A stretch of 64,000 bases of DNA from Paenibacillus sp. FSL K6-1330 (GTDB lineage: Bacteria > Bacillota > Bacilli > Paenibacillales > Paenibacillaceae), in contig NZ_CP150269.1 in the NCBI RefSeq assembly GCF_037976825.1, positions 1,283,501-1,347,500 on the forward strand, written 5' to 3'. This document shows positions 58,857 to 64,000 of the stretch, in pieces. Position numbers and translations under genes: made by a program. The first letter of the stretch is position 1. Every line of letters begins with the position of its first letter. Under the pieces are notes generated by a model. The model was given only the letters and a program-made list of their open reading frames with translations. It ran no database searches and was not told the origin of the DNA.

Positions 58857-59770
58857 TGCAAGAGGCACGGATGACTGCCATGCAGCGGAAATTAAAAATA
58901 AAATGGAGCGACTTTGTATTAGCTCTGAGATTGATCGATCGAGCACAAATATGGATTGCCATCTGTATCTTGCCGCTTGCCATTTTCATGCTCCTTCCGC
59001 TCATTTATTTGTTCAACCATGCATTTAAACCATTGCATGAGCTGTTCATGTTCCCGCCCACATTTATTGTTAGGGAGCCGACAACGGGGAGTTTCTCCGA
59101 ACTGTTTGCCATGACGGCAAGCACCATTGTGCCGGTATCCAGGTATGTATTTAACAGTATTGTGGTTACCTTGTTGTCTAGCGTTGCCATGGTTATCACA
59201 GGAGCGATGTGTGCCTATCCTTTATCGAAGCATCCGTTCCCAGGTTCAAAAATTGTACTTGGTTTAATTATGCTGTCGTTGCTATTCGCAACAGAAGCCA
59301 TCGCGATTCCACGCTTTATCGTCATTCAAAGCCTAGGGATTATGAACACTTATTTAGGTCACGTACTGCCACTTGTTGCCATGCCGGTGGGCGTATTCCT
59401 ATTGAAGCAGTTTATGGACCAAGTGCCGAACGAGTTGCTGGAAGCAGCGAAGATCGATGGCGCGAAAGAATTCACAATTTTCCTGCGCATCGTTATGCCA
59501 ATCGTTACACCTGCCATTGCAACGATTTCAATCCTTGCTTTCCAATCGGCATGGGGGAATGTAGAGACTTCAACTTTATTCATGCAGGAAGATTCCATGA
59601 AGACACTGCCGTTTTACATGAGCACATTAACATCTGGGCTAAGCAACTCGGTAGCTAGACAGGGAGCTGCGGCAGCAGGAGCATTAATCATGTTTTTACC
59701 GTCATTGCTCATCTTTTTGATCTTCCAGAGAAGAGTAATCACGACCATGGCGCATTCGGGGATCAAATAA
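58856..59770 (+). CDS. Carbohydrate ABC transporter permease (MalG-like)
   Basis: 304 residues. The first helix is IWIAICILPLAIFMLLPLIY; the periplasmic segment NHAFKPLHELFMFPPTFIV and the EAA loop ELLEAAKIDGAKEFTIFLRI are MalG-like. The protein ends in QRRVITTMAHSGIK, as in many CUT1 partners. It shares one base with the preceding permease gene. The next gene starts 24 bases later. Confidence 0.92.
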   Translation: MQEARMTAMQRKLKIKWSDFVLALRLIDRAQIWIAICILPLAIFMLLPLIYLFNHAFKPLHELFMFPPTFIVREPTTGSFSELFAMTASTIVPVSRYVFNSIVVTLLSSVAMVITGAMCAYPLSKHPFPGSKIVLGLIMLSLLFATEAIAIPRFIVIQSLGIMNTYLGHVLPLVAMPVGVFLLKQFMDQVPNELLEAAKIDGAKEFTIFLRIVMPIVTPAIATISILAFQSAWGNVETSTLFMQEDSMKTLPFYMSTLTSGLSNSVARQGAAAAGALIMFLPSLLIFLIFQRRVITTMAHSGIK

Positions 59771-59794
59771 GCAGTGGTATGGGGGAGGTGTACA

Positions 59795-61906
59795 ATGCGC
59801 AACAATCCAAGCAAACGAAAATATGTGCTTTGGCTAGTCTGCTTGATTGCACTGACTGGATTCCCGATGATCGCAAGCGCTGATGTTCCTTATCGTACCT
59901 TCACGGAAGACAGTTATGAACGTACGATAATGACTCAATCTGCATATTCTCCAGTCGGCGTATTAGCGCAGGAGATTCCAGTCGTCAATGAGAAGGGTGA
60001 AGTAGAGTATACATCGCTGCAGCGTCCTCAAGATCTATTCATTGCAGACAATGATGATATTTATATTGCGGATACCGATAATAATCGGATTGTTCATCTG
60101 AATGAAAGTGGTGAGCTTGTTCGGTTAATCACGTTACCAGAAAGTCCGCTCAATCAACCACAGGGTGTGTTTGTTGCCGATAATGGCGATGTTTACATTG
60201 CGGATACAGGTAATAAGCGAGTTGTTCACCTGGATAAGAATGCGAAATTATTGACTGAAATTGGTCGTCCTACATCACCACTAATTAATGAATCCTTCGT
60301 ATATGAACCGACGAATATGGTTATCGATAAACGCGGCTTTATATATGTTGTATCGAAAGGAAGTTATCACGGGATCATCCAATTTACTCCCGAGGGGAAA
60401 TTCGACCAGTTCTTCGGAACGAATAAAACGGAAGTAACGCTGATGGATATCATTCGGAGACAGTTTTATTCGAAAGAGCAATTGAGTCGGCAGGTTCGAC
60501 TTCTGCCTGTAACGATCCGGAATATAGATATCGATGATCAAGGCTTCATCTATACGGTTTCCGGTTCCAAAACAGAGCAAGTCAAGAAATTAAACATTCG
60601 CGGTGAAAATATATGGAAAGAGATGTCGTTCAATGAACGGTTGTTTTCCTTAGCTACAGTAGAATCTGATGAATTGATTGAGAAGCAGCTTACCGATGTT
60701 TCCTTAGATCAGAATGGTAATGTAACGATTATTGATAAATCACGGAACATTGTCTCCCAATATGATGCAAACGGTACGATGTTATTTTATTGGTCAGGCC
60801 GTTCTGCCTTAGGTAATTCGCTGGTTGGTTTAACAGCGGCACCTGTTGCAGTAGAAACCAACTCAAACAAACACCTTTATATTTTGGATGAAGCGCTGGG
60901 CCTCATTCAAGAGTATGAACCGACCGAGTTTGGAGCAACGGTTCACGAAGCTTACAAGTTGATGGAGGAAGGCAAGTATGCAGAAGGGGAGCAGTATTGG
61001 AACAAAGTACTGAAGTTGAATGCTCACTTCTCTCCAGCTTATAAAGGAATCGCTCAGGCCGCATTTTCTCGCGGTGAGTACGAGCGCGCTAGAGACTTGT
61101 TCAAGCTTGCAGGAGATGGTGAGGGATACTCAGACTCATTCTGGCAGATTCGCCTGCAATGGTTCCAGAAAAACTTCTCGACCTTGGCGAACTCTGTTAT
61201 TATAGCCAGCCTCTTATTATGGGTTTTTATCAGGCTAAAGAAAAAATTCAATTTCCGAATGATGCCGAAATCGAATAAGTTAAACAGTCAAACCTGGTTC
61301 CAGCAATTAAAGCATGTATTCTATATCTTGAAACATCCGATAGATGGGTTTGGTGATTTGAGATATTTGAATAAGGGTGGCTACATCAGTGCTTTCGTTA
61401 TTCTCATATTAACGGTAGTCATGCTTCTGGTGAAATCGTTCTATACGAGTTTTACATATAATCCAGTGCCGGTCTATGCAAAGGGTTCAACTTACATGCT
61501 TACAGTCTTCTTGGCCGTATGGTTATCATGGGTGGTATGTAACTATCTGGTAGGTTCGATCAAGCAAGGTGAAGCAAGGTTTAAAGATGTATTCGTTGGA
61601 AGCTGTTATTCCTTATTCCCGGTCGTGTTACTCGGGATCCCGCTTGCCCTTATTTCGAACATCTTTACACAAAGTGAAGCATCCATTTACAGCTCGATTG
61701 AGGTAGGTATGCTTTTGTGGAGTGGGTTATTATTCTTCTGGAACATTCAAGCGTTGCAAAACTACGGTGTTGGCGAAACGGTATTGAATATAACACTTAC
61801 GGTCATCACAATGACCATTATGTGGGTACTTGTGTTCATCTTAATCGGACTTACATCCGAATTTGGTAACTTTGTTTACACGATCTATCAGGAGGTGTCG
61901 ATGTGA
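59795..61906 (+). CDS. NHL beta-propeller/TPR/Yip1-type membrane protein
   Basis: About 703 residues. A signal peptide (1-28, ending MIASA) exports the N-terminal part. NHL-type repeats follow at about 60-380, each ending in a D-I-Y-I-A-D-T-x-N-N-R-I-V segment (DIYIADTDNNRIVHL; DVYIADTGNKRVVHL). A short TPR-like pair (AYKLMEEGKYAEGEQYWNKV, FSRGEYERARDLFKLAG) and a membrane helix near 470 come next. The C-terminal Yip1-like domain has about five helices (FVILILTVVMLLVKSF, LTVFLAVWLSWVVCNYLVG). The ATG at 59795 follows GGGGGAGGTG. It is linked by overlap to the DUF5696 gene. The role is unknown; it may organise surface glycan handling. Confidence 0.85.
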   Translation: MRNNPSKRKYVLWLVCLIALTGFPMIASADVPYRTFTEDSYERTIMTQSAYSPVGVLAQEIPVVNEKGEVEYTSLQRPQDLFIADNDDIYIADTDNNRIVHLNESGELVRLITLPESPLNQPQGVFVADNGDVYIADTGNKRVVHLDKNAKLLTEIGRPTSPLINESFVYEPTNMVIDKRGFIYVVSKGSYHGIIQFTPEGKFDQFFGTNKTEVTLMDIIRRQFYSKEQLSRQVRLLPVTIRNIDIDDQGFIYTVSGSKTEQVKKLNIRGENIWKEMSFNERLFSLATVESDELIEKQLTDVSLDQNGNVTIIDKSRNIVSQYDANGTMLFYWSGRSALGNSLVGLTAAPVAVETNSNKHLYILDEALGLIQEYEPTEFGATVHEAYKLMEEGKYAEGEQYWNKVLKLNAHFSPAYKGIAQAAFSRGEYERARDLFKLAGDGEGYSDSFWQIRLQWFQKNFSTLANSVIIASLLLWVFIRLKKKFNFRMMPKSNKLNSQTWFQQLKHVFYILKHPIDGFGDLRYLNKGGYISAFVILILTVVMLLVKSFYTSFTYNPVPVYAKGSTYMLTVFLAVWLSWVVCNYLVGSIKQGEARFKDVFVGSCYSLFPVVLLGIPLALISNIFTQSEASIYSSIEVGMLLWSGLLFFWNIQALQNYGVGETVLNITLTVITMTIMWVLVFILIGLTSEFGNFVYTIYQEVSM

Positions 61907-64000
61907 TGCGCTTATTACGGTCCAAAAAACGATTCATGGTAGCTGCGATTTGCGTCTTATTCGCGTCGACGCTCGGCGGTTTCATCTTTGCTACATCCGC
62001 TTCAACCAATAAGACGAAGACCGAAACTCAAACAACAGCACAGACTGAAACAAAGACTAAAACGGAGACACAGAGAGCACCTCAGACGAGTACGACAAAG
62101 GCAGTAACCCCTGCAAAATCAAATGGGAAATTGCCGGATGAAACCCAGTTCCAAACGATATCGGAGAATGAGAAATTATTGCTCAAAGCTGATAAATCCT
62201 CCGGTCATTTTACTGTAACAAGTAAAACCACAGGAGAAGTATGGCGCTCCTTTCCTAATCCGAAGGATTGGCAGGATAAGCTCAATACAGATGCATGGAA
62301 GCTGCATCTTGCTTCACCCTTTATGTTCCGTTATGTAGAGTTTAACCTGCGTAAAGACTTGCTGAAAGAGACTAACTTCTATGCACAAAAAGGGGGAATA
62401 AGCCAGTTCGAAGTAACAGATCAGGGATTCAAAGTTATGTATGACATGCCAGATCTTGGCTTCATCATTCCTGTAGAAGTCAAGCTTGGCGAAGATTTCG
62501 TTGAAACCAAAGTATTAGCTGAAGGTCTGGTAGATGAGAAAGTCATGCCGAAGGAAGAACCAGCGGCAGCAACGGTTGATAAGGATGGCAAAGAAGTCAA
62601 GAAACCGAAGCCCAAGAAAGATCCGATGGCTCGCCTAGCGTCCATTCGCTTATTCCCTTTCTTGGGTGCACAAACTTCGGATGACGAAGATGGATTTCTA
62701 TACATTCCAGACGGGCCGGGCGCTTTAATTGATTTCAGAGAACGTCGAGCGGGTACACAAAACCTCTATACGGAACGTGTTTATGGTGACGATTGGGCAT
62801 ACAGTAACCGCAATACCATGTCTGATCGTAATCCGATTACTATGCCGGTATTTGGCATTAAATCGAATAAACAAGGACTTCTTGGAGTCATTACGGAAGG
62901 TGAAGAGTACGCGAACGTGGTTGCGGCGCCTTCGGGATCATTCAGTCAATTCAACTGGGTTACACCGGAGTATCAATACCGGTTCAAGTTCTTCCAACCG
63001 ACAGATACGAAGAAGTTGAACGGTTACTTGACGTATAGCAAGGAAATAACGAAGTCGGATCGTGCGACCCGTTATTATATGATCGAGGAGAAGAATGAAG
63101 AAATTAGCTATGTTACACTAGCTGAACGCTATCGGGAATTGTTGATGAAGGAGTCGGCGATGAAACCGCTTGAAGGTGAGCATGCGAAGCTGCGGCTGCA
63201 GCTGCATTTACTTGGCGGCGATACCGAAGACGGATTTTTGTGGGATTCATATCTACCGTTAACTACGACGAAAGAGGCGGAAGGCATCGTGCAGGAGTTG
63301 TCTGCACTTGGTGTCGATCATATGGACATCACTTATCTTGGCTGGCAAAACGATGGATACAGTAAGTTTGGCGGCGACTTCCCCGTTCCAGATCAACTGG
63401 GCGGTAATCAGGGAATGAAGAAATTCACCGATTTTGCTCATTCGAAGGGCTACGCGGTTTATCTTGATGCCTCTTCCTATACGTATAACAGAGGCGGTGA
63501 AGACGGATTTCGAAAAAATCGAGACGGTCTTCGTGATCTAGCTTCTTCCGTCATAGAATCGACGAATTGGGATAGCAGACGGAAGACATTTGTCAGTCCT
63601 CAATTTATGAAAGGGGTTATAGAAGGAGATCTCCAAGAAGCGAAATCATTAGGAATTAATGGCTATTTATACGGTCAAGGAATCGGATCGTTGTTGAATA
63701 CGGACTTTAATGAGAACTATAGAGCGACAAGAAAACATTCAAAGGAAATTCAGAGCCAGTTGTTTCAGATGACAAAAGAAACATTCGGCAGCGTAAGAGG
63801 GGCAGGAGGTAACGCGTACACCTTCCCATATATTAGCCATATGGACAACATGGCCTCTAACTTCTCCTATGACATGTTTATCGATCGTGTTGTACCATTC
63901 GCCCAAATAGCTCTTCATGGTCTGACTACATACTCATTCGAGTATGCGAACTTGAGTGATGACTATGCGGACAATTTCTTGAAGGGAATCGAATACGGCG
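61906..64000 (+). CDS. DUF5696 protein, truncated by the window end
   Basis: About 698 residues are visible and the frame is open at 64000. The start ATG at 61906 (TGATG overlap with the previous stop; GTG 61903 is possible) has AGGAGG at about 61890. A membrane anchor at residues 11-30 (VAAICVLFASTLGGFIFATS) is followed by a Thr/Lys-rich linker, then a large extracellular part. SGHFTVTSKTTGEVWRSFP, PDGPGALIDFRERRAG and VDHMDITYLGWQNDGYSKFG match DUF5696, in which a TIM-barrel, glycosidase-like region follows an N-terminal beta domain. That suggests, but does not show, a glycan-acting enzyme on the cell surface. It ends the transport operon as far as can be seen. Confidence 0.85.
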   Translation, partial: MRLLRSKKRFMVAAICVLFASTLGGFIFATSASTNKTKTETQTTAQTETKTKTETQRAPQTSTTKAVTPAKSNGKLPDETQFQTISENEKLLLKADKSSGHFTVTSKTTGEVWRSFPNPKDWQDKLNTDAWKLHLASPFMFRYVEFNLRKDLLKETNFYAQKGGISQFEVTDQGFKVMYDMPDLGFIIPVEVKLGEDFVETKVLAEGLVDEKVMPKEEPAAATVDKDGKEVKKPKPKKDPMARLASIRLFPFLGAQTSDDEDGFLYIPDGPGALIDFRERRAGTQNLYTERVYGDDWAYSNRNTMSDRNPITMPVFGIKSNKQGLLGVITEGEEYANVVAAPSGSFSQFNWVTPEYQYRFKFFQPTDTKKLNGYLTYSKEITKSDRATRYYMIEEKNEEISYVTLAERYRELLMKESAMKPLEGEHAKLRLQLHLLGGDTEDGFLWDSYLPLTTTKEAEGIVQELSALGVDHMDITYLGWQNDGYSKFGGDFPVPDQLGGNQGMKKFTDFAHSKGYAVYLDASSYTYNRGGEDGFRKNRDGLRDLASSVIESTNWDSRRKTFVSPQFMKGVIEGDLQEAKSLGINGYLYGQGIGSLLNTDFNENYRATRKHSKEIQSQLFQMTKETFGSVRGAGGNAYTFPYISHMDNMASNFSYDMFIDRVVPFAQIALHGLTTYSFEYANLSDDYADNFLKGIEYG

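Overview
The window reads as chromosomal DNA of a plant- or soil-associated Paenibacillus-like Bacillota. The signs are strong AGGAGG-type ribosome sites, sigma-A promoters, many carbohydrate ABC importers, AraC-type membrane sensors, GH29 fucosidases, and lineage families such as DUF5696, DUF4317 and SF0329. This placement is inferred from gene content; there is no rRNA or other phylogenetic marker here.

Region 1 (1-7940) is a sugar-uptake locus: the tail of a short-chain dehydrogenase, a membrane-anchored AraC-type regulator, two CUT1-type permeases, a solute-binding lipoprotein and a GH29 alpha-L-fucosidase, closed by a perfect 30-bp palindromic terminator. There is no ATPase, which suggests a shared one.

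Region 2 (8000-17100) is mixed. It holds a membrane/zinc-ribbon protein with an apparent N-terminal frameshift, a TnpB-only IS605/IS1341-type element with matching end hairpins, an SF0329 gene, a menG/ubiE-type methyltransferase, a tRNA-dihydrouridine synthase, and a divergent TetR/FAD-monooxygenase pair with three near-identical operators around a consensus promoter. Decayed second copies of the dus and SF0329 3' ends lie at 16847-17081.

Region 3 (17100-23180) is AT-rich and looks acquired: an unknown gene, a D12-class adenine methyltransferase, a ParB-domain protein with a ten-unit Pro-Glu-Asp-Pro-Ser repeat, and a divergent reverse transcriptase of the unknown-group/Abi type with a helical C-terminal domain. 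Three copies of a short repeat follow the reverse transcriptase, then a broken IS256 transposase. This is the best candidate for an undescribed (defence) system.

Region 4 (23300-39210) holds a MetE-like protein, a TVP38/TMEM64 membrane protein, a two-component system, a 1124-residue repeat protein coupled to a small AAA ATPase, DUF4317, a MacB/FtsX-type ABC transporter, a PAF-acetylhydrolase-like serine hydrolase and several gene fragments.

Region 5 (39299-64000) is one large co-oriented locus. It starts with two half-size ABC exporters that each carry an extra N-terminal domain and zinc ribbon, with a DUF1854 protein between them. A two-component system, a polytopic membrane protein, three related solute-binding lipoproteins, a second GH29 fucosidase, a UgpC/MsmX-type ATPase, a 989-residue protein joining carbohydrate-binding-like modules to a solute-binding domain, two permeases, an NHL/TPR/Yip1 membrane protein and a DUF5696 protein cut by the window end follow. 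Together they suggest sensing, degradation and import of a fucosylated glycan, with an export or envelope component of unknown substrate.
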